From Syngnathus acus (taxonomy: Eukaryota; Chordata; Actinopteri; Syngnathiformes; Syngnathidae), in contig NC_051100.1 of the NCBI RefSeq assembly GCF_901709675.1, forward strand, positions 496,001-560,000: DNA of 64,000 nucleotides, read 5' to 3'. Under the pieces are notes generated by a model that was not told where the DNA came from, searched no databases, and saw nothing but the letters and a program-made list of their open reading frames with translations. Positions 34,291-57,600 of the stretch are shown piece after piece. The first letter of the stretch is position 1; each line of letters starts with the position of its first letter. A program made the translations under genes and the position numbers.

Positions 34291-35394
34291 ACATGATTCA
34301 AATGTCAACATTTATCAATTTCACATTTATTTTTCTCGATATAAAATATACAAAAGAGTAGACCAAACAACATCCTGAGTTGAAAGCAAATGGATCGTTC
34401 GTTTTTCCACAAATAATAGAGTATCGCTGTTGTAAAGGGCAACATTTGCAGTCACAGCCTTGTGACAATCATTTGCCTTAATATCCTGCGGGATAGGAGT
34501 GCTTCCTTTGCTTTGGTAAATGCAGCCCTGTTTAATTTGAGGGCGGGAGAACTATGGCAATGCTTCAAAGAAACTTTGGAAAAGAATTGACATCAACGCC
34601 GTAACATCATTGCAATCGAACTGATCATGGTAACCACTGACTAATGCAAGTTAAAAGCATGATTTTAATTTCTCGGTTTATTTACCTGGGGCGGGTGAGG
34701 AGGAGGAGGATGGTGATGCCTCGCTTGCTGTGTCGCCGCCGTCATTGTCAACGTTGCTGCACGCTCAGTTCGGCTCGGCTCAGCTCAGCGCGGCTCAGCG
34801 CAGCCTGCTGCTGCTACCTGCAGCAAAAGTTGAAGCCATGTCTTCTTCCTTGCTTTCACACGCGTTGCAGACACTATCAAGCATGCCAATCACACACCTG
34901 CTTGGAAATCTCGTTTGACAAAATGCTTCTTTAGATTTGAGCTATTCCCGTCTCTGGCCCTGTATTTTGCGCAACAGATATGACAATGGGCGTCACATTT
35001 TGTTCAGTCAAAGTTTCCGGTCAAGTTGACCGTTTCAATCGTTTACGCCGGTGTTCACGCTTGATTGTTGTGAACGTGATTTTGGGTGACGTCATTACGC
35101 AAGGCTGCATTCATGGCACCATGGAAAGTTCAAAACTTTTCTTCTCCCGGCCCGGCCCGGCCCGGCCCGGCCCGGCCCAAGACTCCATTCGGTGTTCATG
35201 TGATGTGACCTTGTTAGGCCTTGTTCTAGAAAAGTGGCCTTTGATCTTGCTCAAACTTAACTCAGTAAAACTTAAACAAGTCATTTGTATTGAATTTGTC
35301 TTCTTTTTATATAGCATTATCATTTGTGAGATTAAAATGATCTGTTTTACTTCAATTATCAATGGCACCATTTACCCCAGTGTATTTTCTCTCA

Positions 35395-35436
35395 TGGCAC
35401 AACTTACCCCATCCATACCTGGGGCAAGTTGTGCCA
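35395..35436. repeat. 16-bp inverted repeat (hairpin)
   Basis: Arms TGGCACAACTTACCCC (35395-35410) and GGGGCAAGTTGTGCCA (35421-35436) pair at 15 of 16 positions around a 10-base loop. A half-copy of the left arm (ATGGCACCATTTACCCCA) lies 33 bp upstream. It is probably a MITE end. Confidence 0.75.
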
Positions 35437-35896
35437 CAAAACCAGGACCCAAACAATCAGTTTAAAAAAAGAAAGAAAAGAAACATTTCTGTAATTTCCC
35501 CTTTTCCATAACCAGTGTTCTCTTTCATACTGTTTTGGAATCCCCCAAATAAAACTTTTGGTGTCAAACTTTTTTACCGCTGCCATCTTGCGACTACTGC
35601 GTAAAATTCAGCTCAAATGAAACGGGCACCGATAGTTTAGGTGTCCGTAATCCAAGAAATATATGAGCTTTAATAAATGGTGAATGGACAAAATAGAGGA
35701 CACCATATACGGTGGCAAGCCCAATTAGTTCATGTTATTTGGTACCTATGCCAAGTGCAAAATAAGGACGAGAGAAAATGCGCACTGAAAATGATGAGGA
35801 TTTAGCCTCGATCACTTCTATTCTTGATGAATGAGCAGTCACCGCCACAGATCCCAACAGTCAAATGATTCCATTGGGGCTCTGTGGATTGTCGTG

Positions 35897-35904
35897 TGAC
35901 GTCA
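35897..35904. promoter_or_regulatory. CRE (TGACGTCA) upstream of slc18a2
   Basis: Perfect 8-bp cAMP response element about 170 bp before the donor of the probable non-coding first exon. CREB-type sites have been described in mammalian VMAT2 promoters, which supports a role; this copy is untested. Confidence 0.5.
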
Positions 35905-35929
35905 GCAGCGAGTAGAAAGACAAAGCGCA

Positions 35930-36067
35930 CCAGCCAGCGAGCCAGCCAGCCAGCCAGCCAGCCGCCCGCCAGCCAGCCAGCCAGCCAGCCGCGCTGCACG
36001 CACGCACGCACGCTCCTGTGAGGCTGGCTGCAGCTGACCTCTGTGCATCCCATCCCAGCCCAGCCAG
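35930..36067 (+). other. slc18a2: Probable non-coding first exon of slc18a2 (5' end undefined)
   Basis: A strong donor CCAG|GTAAGT at 36067/36068 and an acceptor CTCCCTGCACAG ending at 36145 bracket a 78-bp intron just upstream of the ATG exon. Mammalian SLC18A2 also starts with a non-coding exon. The transcription start is not identifiable; the exon includes a CAGC-rich repeat. Confidence 0.5.
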
Positions 36068-36227
36068 GTAAGTAAGATGCATGGGAGCCATCAGCTTCAC
36101 TCTGGGCTTTTCTGGCTTTTAACACTTGTCTGTCTCCCTGCACAGGACCAGCCAGCTGTCTGTCTGTCTGTGTATGTGTGTCTGTCACCCATTTGGTCCT
36201 GCCTGATATTTTCACGGAATTAACAGC

Positions 36228-45763
<9,536 letters not shown>

Positions 45764-46313
45764 GAGAAAGGAAACTAGCCATGGGTCAAAGGGTTCAAAG
45801 GATCTATTTTCTTGTATAAAACTAAAGAAGAGAGAAAAACAAAGTAGTCAAGATGTGAATATGGTTTGCGTCTTCTCTATTCATCGTCTTATTCGCGCTT
45901 GTACCGAGACAAACCAAAGTTGATCTTGATCTGTGTTCGAAAGCACACCGTGCGAGAGCCAACAAACAGCCTTATTTGCTATTGACCGTCGTTTTTTTTT
46001 CTTCTTCTTCTTCCAAAAAGCACTTTGTAGACAGCAGAAGGGAAAATGTTGACGAAACATTTCACCAAATTCAGTCTGTTTGATGTCACGCAAAGCCTTT
46101 TTTTTTCGTCCTGTTTTTCCAATACATCCGACTTGTATGTGATGTTTTTCCCTCGTGCCTAAATCGCTTCAAATTGTGGATGATGCTGTCAATGACGTAC
46201 CTATGCTATGTGACCTACTTAACGGGCCAGTGCAGTCACACTACTGAGTGGAGGCTCAAACCCAACGTGTGCTCAATTTGTTACTGTTTGAATCCTAATT
46301 GTAGAATGTGAGA

Positions 46314-46319
46314 AATAAA
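46314..46319 (+). terminator. slc18a2 polyadenylation signal
   Basis: AATAAA in GAGAAATAAAAGTC, 551 nt after the TAA stop; the first canonical hexamer on this strand. It defines a 3'UTR of about 570 nt. Confidence 0.6.
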
Positions 46320-46334
46320 AGTCAAAACTAAATT

Positions 46335-49126
46335 ATTAGTGTTGTCATACTGTAGGTCACCTATTGATTTCAGACGGCCGGCCGACTTGGGTTAGTGGAT
46401 GGTGTCTTTTTTATTGAAGGAGAAAAAAAAAAGCTCTTATTGCTTAAATAAAACAAAGATGCAACACATCACTAAATAAAGAGTAAGTAAGGATGTCATT
46501 CGTTAGTATTTTTTTCAGTAAGTTTTTGTCGTGGGTTTGTTCGGTTCTTTTTAGGGGGGGGTGCTTCATTTATTTTGGCTTAGTATTAGTTTTTGTTCTT
46601 CTAAACGTATTTACCAAGTGCAAATAAAATATGAAGGTCACAGAGTATCGCGTGGTAAAGTAAATTCCAAATCCTAAATGACTATTTGATATTCTCTCTT
46701 TAGTAATATTGAAATAAATACTGACCTCGCATATGCGGTACAAAACGGATGGATGAACGGATGCCATGCACAATGTAAATACGACAGAGGTCGAATGGTC
46801 CCTCCAAACATTAGTCACAACATTCAGATGGTTTTTAGTTCATTGGAGCTTATAGCTGACATAAACTACAGGCCATCGTAGATGAAGTCAAGCTTGTTTA
46901 TTTAGGTTAAGTACAATAAAGCTTCGTTACATGAACCTTTAGGAAAAGTGTGCACAACATCCCCACCTACCTACCTAGCTACCATATGAAGAGCAAACCT
47001 GCTGAAAAGCTGCGATGGGCTCAAGCAAATCAGTATCAGTACAAACAGTGGTCCATCAATCACATAACGTAACAGCAGCAGCAGCAGCAGCAGCAGCCGC
47101 AGCCGCAGCCGCAGCCGCAGCAGCAGCCGCAGCCGCAGCCGCAGCAGAGGCAAAACGCAAACCTAGGCAGGCCTAAAAGTGACTTTTACAGTGGGAAAGT
47201 CTTGTTTAGACGGACGGAAGGACGGACGGCTACACGTAGGACTTAATTACAAGAAATGATAGTCATGACCTCAATGTCCAACAAAGGAATATTGCACAAA
47301 ATATGAATAGACAGTGATAGACGGAGACATGTCATTCAGCAAGTATACCTAAGCGTGACCAAAGAGGGCCAAAAAATGTGTGTTTCATTCAAAGGGTGCT
47401 TTCCAATCCCTGTGCCTTTCCAGCACCGACAGCCATGCTGCCATTGTTTCTCAGATGGCTGTCAGTCCCATGGAGCTCACAAGTGAAAATGACGATGAGA
47501 AAAACAATCGAATATCATGAGCAGAAAGGTTCATTGGGCTCCAAGTTACACAGTATGAGCCAATGACTAGTTGACAGATCTCCAGAGAAAAATACCATTC
47601 ACATTTCGACTGACTGACTGAACATTATCATGACTTCTTTCCTCTCTTAAGATGTCACCCTCATACTTCATTGAATCGATCCATCTAGCTATGTGTTACC
47701 GAGAGCTCGGAATCATTAAGTGTGCTTCGGCCAACATGACCTTGAACACCACCTAATGGGAATCCCAGAAGATGCAACGTTTTCACTCCAAATTCACACC
47801 ATTTTCTCACAATGATTGAAGTCAAAAAGCCAAAAGAAATGCTCTCAATCGTAGTTTACGGGCAGAGATGATTCGGTGGTGGTGGTGGTGATGATATGCG
47901 AGAGCGGTCGCCTGCCTTAGCGACGTTTGATTGTCCATGTCGTGTTAACCGCCTGTTTTGAGTCTGCTTTGCTTTAAAAATATGAATCAGAGAAGTGATC
48001 AACGACAACAAGGAATAGTTCTTCATGCGTAGGCCAGATCAATGACCTGCAACTATTGACCTACTTACAATTGGACAAAGACTGAACACGGCTCTGGCTC
48101 AAAGGTGACGTCTGATCAAATCAACCGACTTAAATTTAGCAGCTTGTTCATATGGGTTTTTATTTCAACAAACTCTCAACCCGGTTTCTGTGCAGTGTTT
48201 CAGCCAGAGGCTTGTCTCTTTTAATTTTGTGCCTAACTCATTTGGGCTACAATTGTATGAAACATTTAGCAACCCACACCCAGCCCTAACCAACCAACCA
48301 AGCAACCAACCAACCAATCAAACATTTCAATCTAATGGTACAATCCAACTATTTGTGGAGATTTGAAATGGCACTAGGTTGGCAAGAACACAAATAAAAA
48401 ATGGTTTTGTGCTAAAGATTGACTTGTTTTGTCTTAAGTGGCTCTTCAAGCAGCATTGGAGAAAAGTAAGAAGATAACATTTAAGGAGCTGATAGCTAGT
48501 TAGGCCTGAAGACTAATGCTCAATGCCTGCAAATAATGGAGTAGGTGGTGACAAAAAAAAAAAAAATAGCATCTTTAAAATAATCATAATAATAATAAGC
48601 AAGATGAAAAACATTGGGCACTCACACCACTCGTGAAGGCAGATGGCATGTACGACATCACAGAGTTAAGGTTTTTAAAGTACAATTATATTTCCTCACG
48701 TACAAATGCTAAACAAAAACATGGAAAAGAAAAAAAACTCCAAAGATGGGTCAAATAGAATTTGGAAATCAAGATAGGAAAACCAAAAATGATCAAAATT
48801 CACCAAATTCCTCATAACATTGATGAGATAAACATTTAAAGAATTGATTTCAAATATTAAGAGGACAATGACACCTCTAAAATGGTCTTTTATACGCTAT
48901 CTGAAACTTGTTTGGCTGAGGTGATAAAAAAAACATCCCAATCATTTTGTAGCTGGGAGTCATTTCTGAATATTAAAAGATCCGCATTTAAAAGTGCTTC
49001 AAACAAAAACGTAAGAAAGCTCGACTGCAGTGTTCACAAAAGAACGTTCTCCCCCCCCCCCCCCCCCCCCCCACACACACACGTGAGTCATTTTGACCTT
49101 TACAGTAAATGACTACTGAGCTAGTA
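46335..49126. other. Convergent slc18a2 / pdzd8 intergenic region
   Basis: The two genes point at each other across this gap. Contents seen: a CAG/CCG triplet run at 47070-47150, a CCAA run near 48288-48322 and a 22-base poly(C) at 49051-49072. No coding exon or RNA gene was recognised. Confidence 0.6.
49051..49072. repeat. Poly(C)22 tract next to an AC run
   Basis: Twenty-two consecutive C on the plus strand, i.e. G22 on the pdzd8-sense strand, about 55 nt past that gene's likely AATAAA. Homopolymer length is prone to assembly error. Confidence 0.8.
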
Positions 49127-49132
49127 TTTATT
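49127..49132 (-). terminator. pdzd8 polyadenylation signal
   Basis: TTTATT on the plus strand is AATAAA in the pdzd8 sense, about 245 nt after the stop codon at 49377. Confidence 0.5.
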
Positions 49133-49376
49133 TTCATTGCACACAAAAATAGCGCCATGTGAAAATATTACTGAGAAGGGCAAAGTTTTACAAACACACT
49201 GGATCATCAGAAAAAGTATCTTGAATGAAGAATATCAAATGCAAAAGCAACAATACAGTGTTTCCCTTTCAAAGTAGAGAGACAGGTGCAACCAAGTATC
49301 CAGAGGAGGGAGGAAACTCCGTCGTGTATTTAGTGAGATGTAATGAACAACAATGGACGGTACCCCCCCCATTTTT

Positions 49377-51658
49377 CTAGTGGAGCGCCTCCACGCAGAT
49401 CTGCTCCTCAGTGATGTCGTCCAAGAGTTGCAAGTCCCCTGGGCTGCATATGTCACTGTCATAGACCTCTGCTCCCATCAGGGCCTCCTCCTCCAAGCCA
49501 TCTCCTTTGCCCTTAAAAGGCGGTTGCTCCGACGGAGAGGTGCTCTCCACCGACTCCAAGTCTTCGATGCCCGCGCGGTAGTGAATCATCAGCAGAGTGA
49601 GCGCCTGGAGCCTTTCGCCCGACTTGGAAAGCGCCGAACCGATGATCACCTTACGCCTGGGGTCGCCGCTCTCCCTCTCCTCCGTCAAGAGAGCGTTGTT
49701 GTGCTCCAACTCCTGATCGATTTCCTGCTGCAGCTTGTCCAGCATCAACTCCAGTTTTTGGGAGCGCTCATCTGTGGGCAAACCTCGGTAGAGGTCGCGG
49801 CCTATTTCTTTGACGGCGATGAACACGCTATCGTCCAAGCCGCCCTCCTTGCGAACGAGTTTGCCGCCGCCGCCGGCGCCGGCTTGGAGCTGCTTGGAGG
49901 GGCTGGCCCCACCGGTGTAGGTCTCGGTATCGCTGCTCTCGTTGTCGGAGGTGTTGGGAGTATGTTTGGGGGAAGGATCCACCGCTCCGGGCGCCGCGTC
50001 GGTCACCTGCTCCACCAGGCGAGTCTTGGTGCCCTGGCGTAGGTTAAGAAGGCGGGAGCTGGTGTTGATAATATGGCGGGTTAAGCCGGTGGTGGCCCGA
50101 TTAATGGAGGACTTGGCCTCAGGGTCGGCTCCTCGCCGTTCGGTGGCTGCCACGCAGAAGGGGTTTTCAGCCAGGCATTTTTCCTGGCATTTCTTGTGGC
50201 AAACATAGGCGCAGATCATACACTGGGAGGCTGCCTTGGTCCAAACCTTCTTTTTGCAATATTCACACCAGGTGGGGTTTTGGAACTGGGTGTCCTGGAA
50301 ATTGTGTCGAACCTCCACGAGCTGCATGGCACCGTAGGCCAAGTCGTCACGTGGGGCCGCCGTGATATGTTCCCGCTCCCTGATCTCTTCGTCGTGGACA
50401 CTCCCCTCCCGCTCCCTCTCCGCCGCTCCGGGGTAGTCCAACTCGTCCCCCGCCAGGTAACAGAAATTTAAAGTCAGGTCTCCGTAGCACAAGTTCTCAT
50501 TGAAGCCTTTGTGGGTGCTGAGGCTGCGGAGCGCTGTGCGGCTGACATTCGCTCGAGGCTCCGGAGGCCCCAGCTTAAACGTGCTCTGATATTCTGCTGA
50601 AGCTGTTGCCATACATTCGAGGGCCACATGCTCCAGCTGGAGGCTGACGTGACCCAGGCACAACAAACTGCCCAGCTTAAAGGGATCTTTACACCAAAGA
50701 GCCACGTTAAGGTACTGATGGTTGCTGTCCACCTCAAACACAACAGAGGCCTTGGGCCAACGCGCCGTCTGCTTACGAAACATGGTTTCCGGGGATTCCC
50801 AGAAGGAGCGCTCTTCCAGGCTGTCCCGTGTGCTGCAGGAACTCTCGGAAACTTTGTCCTTTGCCAAGGACGAGATGGCAATATCGTCCGTGGCCTCGGA
50901 AGGCTTGCCGCACTTGCCTTCAGCCGCTTTGACGCTCGTCTTGTCCGCGCCAGCCGCGTCGTCGTCGTTGGCGCCTGTCAAAAGAACGTTTTCGGGAGAT
51001 TTGTCAGAAGCGCTGACAGCGGATGCTACGGGAGTTGCGGTCGAATCGAGACTATCGCAAAGGATGCTTTCTGAGCTGGCCGATGACAACCGGATTTGAG
51101 GTCTCGGTGGCACCGGGGGACGAGATGGCGGCGGCGGCGGCGGCGCTACTGTGGGCCGCTGCAAAGCGTCTCCTGAATCGTTGCCCGTCTTCTGTCGGGA
51201 GGGCTTTGGCGATTCTTTAGGTTGGGGCTTTAGCGGCGATTGGAGGCCCACCAGGTTTAGCTTCCGGTTAAGGATGGGCGAGATGGTCCCGAGAGGTTTG
51301 GAAGCCAAGTTGGCCACGCTTTTTTTGGGGCTTTGGTTGACCGTAAGTAAACAATCCTCGCTGGTGCTGGTGGGGCCAACATTCGGGCTGGCTTTGGATT
51401 CCACAATCAACTCTTCAAATTCAGAGTCCATCTCTTTACTGTCAGTCATATCAGACAGAGTGGTGATGGGGGCCGGCTCTTCTTCGTAACCCCCTGGCTG
51501 GGATATAAAGGCCGCTTCGTCCAACTGCCCAAATCCCTCCTGAAGAGTTCCGAGGGACGGATTGTGGTGGCGGACCGGCCTCTCGTACAGTACCGCTACC
51601 CTGTCTCCGGCCTGCTTCAGAAGCTTGGGGACTTGAACTGACGATGTCACTTTGACAC
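49377..51658 (-). CDS. pdzd8: pdzd8 exon 5 (end of PDZ, C1 finger, coiled coil)
   Basis: A 2282-bp terminal exon entered at CCCCACAG|GTGTCAAAG. It encodes residues 440-1199. The N-terminal half is a low-conservation Ser/Pro-rich linker (including PPPPPPSRPPVPPRPQ, an SH3-ligand-like stretch). After that come a conserved block of about 100 residues around YLNVALWCKDPFKLGSLLCL, which looks like a small folded C2-like module by family knowledge, then the C1 finger and the tail. Confidence 0.95.
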
Positions 51659-54600
51659 CTGTGGGGAAAGGACACCGGAATTCATACAAGATGTAGAGGA
51701 ACGTTACAATTGTTTCCGTAAACACATTCTCCGATTGATCTATTCCTTCCGCCGCCACGTGAAATGAGCCGTCTCGAACCTCCGATTGCGATGAGGCGAT
51801 CGCCTCGCTGCAAGTCTGCCGAGGCTGCAGGGGAGTTGGGTGTCACGGTCTCGATGCTTACGTGGACCACATCTCCCTCAGTGGCAGGTACGTGCCGGAA
51901 TGTCATTCCCACGCTGCCACATGGACCCTTGATGACCTCGGTCTGTAATACATGGACAAAAAGAAGAGAAGGAAAGAAAAGACTGGTTATGATTGAGAAA
52001 TGATAGCCCAACACAGCGACTAATTAAATGGGGTCATTGTGGAAGAGACTTCAGACCAGTTTGACAAATAATGGAAAAAAAAAAAAAAAAGAGAAGAGCA
52101 TACAAATTGAAAAGCATGATTAATTGTTACACCTTGTGTGAATTAGGAAAGGCAGTTATGCGTGCTCGAGATGCAACTTTTCATTCTTTTTTCATCGTTC
52201 AACTCATATGACTGTCTGAATAAAGACAAATTCAATTGGAAGGTCAATCCTTTTCCACATCGCAAATGCAGAAAAAAAACACCTCCGACTGAGCAGCGGC
52301 GATATGCTCGGAGCCGACCGCTGACATCTTCTCCTTCCTCGACTCCAACTGAAAGTGGCAATTTAGTGTGAGATGAAAGAGCGGCAATTAAAGCCCACCC
52401 ACATCCCGCCTTAATGACAGCCACCGCTCACAAGTCACACACATTGCAAGTGTTGCGAGGAAGAGGTGACCTGCTCGGAGGCTTGCTTCTCCCTATACGT
52501 ACTACATGTCGCGACACCTCCGACCAAACGCAAACAATTCCATTCGACCGGGCTCCGTCCGTGCCGACTGTCGGCTAGCGTATTTGGCCAGCGTAAGCCG
52601 ACAAGAACTCAATGGAGTGTGGATGAGAATGGTACAGGTGCTCTGCTTTGTATACAAAGACGGACGGAAAAGGAGAGGCGACGCCACGGAGGGTGGCTGA
52701 GACAAATGACTGTAATTTCCCCTGCAGTCATTCGCTACAGTTCTGCTGGAAGTCTGTGATTGAGTTAGGGTTGGCATGAATAAGCTGATGATCGACGCAA
52801 GGTGGCAAGGAAGGCTTCACAATGCACCACGGACAGTCTTGAGCCACGCCCGCGATAGCCGACTGCAAAACATGTGGCTTCGGCGCTTAGCATAGATGAT
52901 AGGTAAGGTTGGCTGCTTGATTGATTACCTGTTATATTGCCACGATTACAAAAAAAAGGCTCTGCTTTTTCGGGAGATCGTCGCCTCCGATCTCAAGCAA
53001 ATGTTTGGAATCCAACCCGATGTAGTGTAAATGTAAAATGCCAAGTGACACGCCAATAAATGCCATGCGGCAAATATTCCAATTACGGTGTATTGTCGAG
53101 GTGAAGAAAACCTTGATGACTCACTCGTCTGAGCTGCAAAATAGCCCTCGCTCAGCATTTATGGTGTGCGTGTGTGCGTCTGTCTCCAGGTCATGTCTAA
53201 TGTGATCTGGCTTTGCTAGCGCGCTTCCATGAAGACAACAACAACATTTCACTGTGGCGGCCTATTCAGCTTCACATCACACAGAGCAAAGTGCGCTGGC
53301 AGAAAGACAAACACTCAGCCCCCTCAAAACACCCACCCACACACCCACACCCAAGGTGAAATTGTGTCAGTGGACCAGGGATTTGATGTTGAAGCACCAA
53401 AACAAGTACCTTGAAGCCCACCGACTAAAATGAACTGTTTATTGGTTTATTCAACGCATCGATTCCCCCCCGACCGTTAAATAGTGCAGAGGTGAAATTC
53501 TTGAACAAACACTCCAAATTGTAAAAATGTCTTTTTGGGATGAGCAATTTGGGATTTGTCGTCGGTGGAATTGTTCCACAAAATGAAAAAGCCGCTCCTC
53601 AAAAGTAGTCATTGTTTCACAAAAGGAAAACAAAATGTTTGTCAAATATGCTGCTGTCCTTTTTGTATGAACAGCTGCTGCGAGTCGGTAGGTGCTGAGC
53701 TGAGCGCCATTCATGGGAGCGCTGCAGCTGTAGCCTCCAACTGGCAACAATGACACCATTCTCCACCAATGCAAGTTGATTCCAAGAGCAAACCATTGCA
53801 GATTCCCGTTAAACACGCAACAAAACGACTCACGTGTTCCAAACGCAAACACTCAGGTAATAATAAGAATAATAATATTTGATATTAAATCAGCTCCAAT
53901 TTTGCCATTGTCTAAATAGTAGAGTTTCATTTTGGAGAGGCAGCAGCAGCAACTAACCACATTAACATTGACAAAGGCAGCAGCAGCAGCAGCAGCAGCA
54001 AGGCAAGCAGCTCCTGGTTTGAGAAGAAAAACGGAGAAGCGCCTGCTGGCAGGATGGAAATGGGACAATTGAGCATTTATTTCAGCAAATGCAGCCTCGC
54101 TTTTATCTCCACCACCGCAAATGAAAGGTTAATATGGTGAAATGGCGGCCAAGCACTACTTGAGAGTCGTCGTCTCTTTTACCTCCCAGACGTATTGCTT
54201 TGATCCCAATTGCAATATTGATCGAAAATACATTTGTGCGATCTGTTCTTTGATAGTAACGCCCCGCCCGGATGAGACTCATTTTGACCGCCGAAAAAAT
54301 GGTGCACCTTATTTTTGGCTTCCTGATCAGCCGTGATTGTGTGCTATATTTGGGTCGTTTCATTTTCTTTCTTCCCACGCAACATTTTTCTCGTCCATGT
54401 TTTGTCAAATTTGCGCGGACGACAGCATGAAGTGTGCACATTGATGCGAAACAATTTTGTTCGTTCACGTATATCGTAATCGCTCATCCGGAGGCATATG
54501 CTGCCGGAGCATCTGGTGTTGCTTGGCTGCACATCAGCCAGCGCGCAGCAAGTTTGCGTGGAGTGGTGGAGGTTGAGCCCATCTTTTTCCCTGTCACTGC

Positions 54601-57600
54601 GCTGCTCGGTAATTTCATCTAATACCACATGTCAGATCGATTTGTGTATGGTTATAGGGTACGAGTCGCTGCGAGGCAAGTACACAGCAATTCCCTGCCA
54701 TCTCCAATTAGCAACCCTTGCGCTGATGACCAGGTTGAGGGCTGAGACGCACGGCCGCTAAGCGCTCAGGTGTTTACGTCAGCTCAGCGCCGCTCGCACT
54801 GGACCGCTTTGCTTTCACGTCATGCGGAAACGATCGGAAAATACAGACAGCGAGCTGTCAAGTCTGGAACACTTGTCAATTTGATGAAACCAACTTCGTT
54901 GCTCAACCTCCAAATGTCCATACGATGGCGTAATAATGATACAACAAATGTCATCATTATTTACAGTCACTCTATCCATGTCATTGAAACAATCATGTGC
55001 ACGAGACCCTCGGTTGAAATATGAGCAGCCTGCGCACGTGTGTGTGCCTGCGGGGCGGGGCGGGGCTCATTTGCACCTCGCAACAGCTCTGTTGGAGCTG
55101 GCCAGCACTTTGCATTCTGCGCTGTGTAAAATAGCACAACAGCATTATGAAGTGATGCACATTTGATACGCTCACTCCAAAATCATTCCGGTGACGTGCG
55201 GCACGGAAACAGATTTGACCGCACCTTTTCCAAAGTACATTATAGGATAGCCCACTTTGGTTTTTGCTTGCACATCATTTCAGTTCGTTCTACTTTCCTA
55301 GACTATGTTGTCATTTCATTTGGTATCGTAAAGTTAATACACATAACTAATGATGGCTGAATGTAATCAGTGTCTTAACAAATAGCCTTGATTTCTTTTT
55401 TGCCATGAGGCTAAACCTGAATTTCAAGTTGCCTTTTTAGCATAGCAGATAGACGACTTCAAAAGCATTCACAACAAACGGGTTGTTATGGCGACACATG
55501 CAAACAAAAAAGGAGCTCTGCCTAATTTGCACTTTCATGAAAAGCAACGCGGGGGTTTGGTCGCTCGCCCACACCATGGTTTTTTTGGGTTATCATCATC
55601 ATCATTGTACCTGCATTGAGAAGTAATGATGTGTCGTGGCTGGAGCCACAATCACTGGGTAAATATTAGTAGCACCGCCGTCAGTTGTGTGTATTCTTGT
55701 CAGAGAAAAGAGGAGACTCAATTTGGCATTTGCATCCCTTGCAAAGGCCGAGTCTCGTCACTCATGCTAACACGGCTTCCCCTACCCAAAGCTTGAATGA
55801 ATGATTAGGTCTGTTTGGCTGACGCAATCTGACCAGTCCATCCACCCACCCACCACTACGTTGTCTTAATCAATCATTCAGTGTACGTAGGTCGTTGCGG
55901 CCAACTCCACTGTTCGGTTAAAACTCTTTTTCAATTGCAAAAGTGCAAGCATTTGACGACATCATTTAGGTGACACGATTTGTCATTTTAATTGTATTGT
56001 TTGGTCAAGAGCATGAAAATGAAAGAGCGTATACGGTCAGTGAGGGTCATTGCTCAACATTTAAAAATAATACTCTGGCCTACGTCAAGCACTGACGTAC
56101 GTAATCAAATTGAGATTGAGATCCTGCCTGCCTGGCTGGCTGGCTGGCTGGCTGGCTAGCTGTAAGATAAGAGTCAAGCCAACCAAGTGATACAAACAAC
56201 CGCAGTGGTTCAAAAACAGCCCAAGTGATACAAACACAGCGGTTCAAAAACAGTCCATGCAAGGATGCTCATTGAAACCACTCCATGTTGGTGAGTGAGA
56301 CAAGCGGAAGTGAAAAACCAAAGACTGACGGAAAGGGCCAAGTGCGTGACCAATCATTCATCAATGTCGGTATTAGAAGAGCCAAAGTTAAGTCGACACG
56401 TCTCGTTTGTTGACTAATGAGAGCACATGCTAGAGGATCAACAAAAAGCTTTCCCAATGAAAATAGCAGGAAAGGACGAGTAATGCGCTTGTGCCGCGCT
56501 CGGTCATGCACAAAGCGCCAGCTCAATTGATTCCCCCCCTTGAGAAGAATTGATCAGGGGAAGGAGTGATAAGAAGCAAACAAAAACACCTTGTGGGGAA
56601 AATCTCTCGTCTTTAATCTCATTTTCAGCGTGCGCCTAGCGATTGTCAAACACAATTACAATCGGCCATATCATTGACACGGAAAAACGGAAACAGATGA
56701 CAAACGCGTCATCCGTCAATGGACGGCAAATGGAAAATGACCAGAGCTGATGGGATCCGTCCGTCCGTCCGACCGACCGACCAGACAACGCTGTTCTATA
56801 ATTAGTCGCTAGGGTTTCATATATTCAAATGGCTGGCAAAATGAAATGGACCATCTCCGATACAGTATTTAAACGTGGTTATTTTGAACCATTCGTCATG
56901 GCCGCGGATCATTCGGAGCCTGTCTCAGATGACGATTACGGACGGAGCACGAGGCCGTTGTGAAGAGCACTTGATTGGTAAATGGATTACAAATGCGGGG
57001 CTCCAGATTGCCCCGAAAATATTAGACAGCCCGAGGAACGTTTTTCTTCCACTTGCGTTAATGCGACTGGCAAATCGATTGATTTTCTTTCTGACGCACT
57101 TCTAATGTCGTTTTTGACGTCCTGTTTTAGTCCCGTCATGTTCATACTCTTTTGAGTGTACGTTTCATTTTTCAATTGAAACATGCATGCGAGCAAGCCG
57201 TGGCGGGAGGCATCCATTTTGTGCACGGCGCACGCACACCGAATGGGTTGGTCAAGTCCAGTTTCCAGAGCCGACAAGACATGTCATTTGACTATGATCT
57301 GTTAAATGAACTGGAACAGACGCACAGGCGTCTGTTCCCCCCATCCATCAACCCGGCCGGCGTGAATCAAGGCGTTATATTATCAAGGTTTGAAAATGTA
57401 TCCAAATGGTGCACACAAAGTCACCTTTTCATTCGATATTGAAATCCCTCATTGTTTGTCTCTCGCCGGGCGGGCATCTTTCATCGAGTGAGTGTCAGAT
57501 TAAAGACTAAGTGGAACATCAAACATATGCCTGATGGCTGGCTGGCTGGCTTGGGGAAAGGCTGCCGTTGTATGCGTGGCATACGTTTGTGCACGGCGGA

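Larger units (their letters stand above)
32827..35900. other. kcnk18-slc18a2 intergenic region
   Basis: About 3 kb without a supported exon. It holds (TGTC)n at 32897-32929, the kcnk18 AATAAA at 33373, a decayed dispersed repeat at 34070-34290, (CCCGG)n at 35147-35178 and a strong hairpin at 35395-35436. Its right end is the slc18a2 promoter side. Confidence 0.6.
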
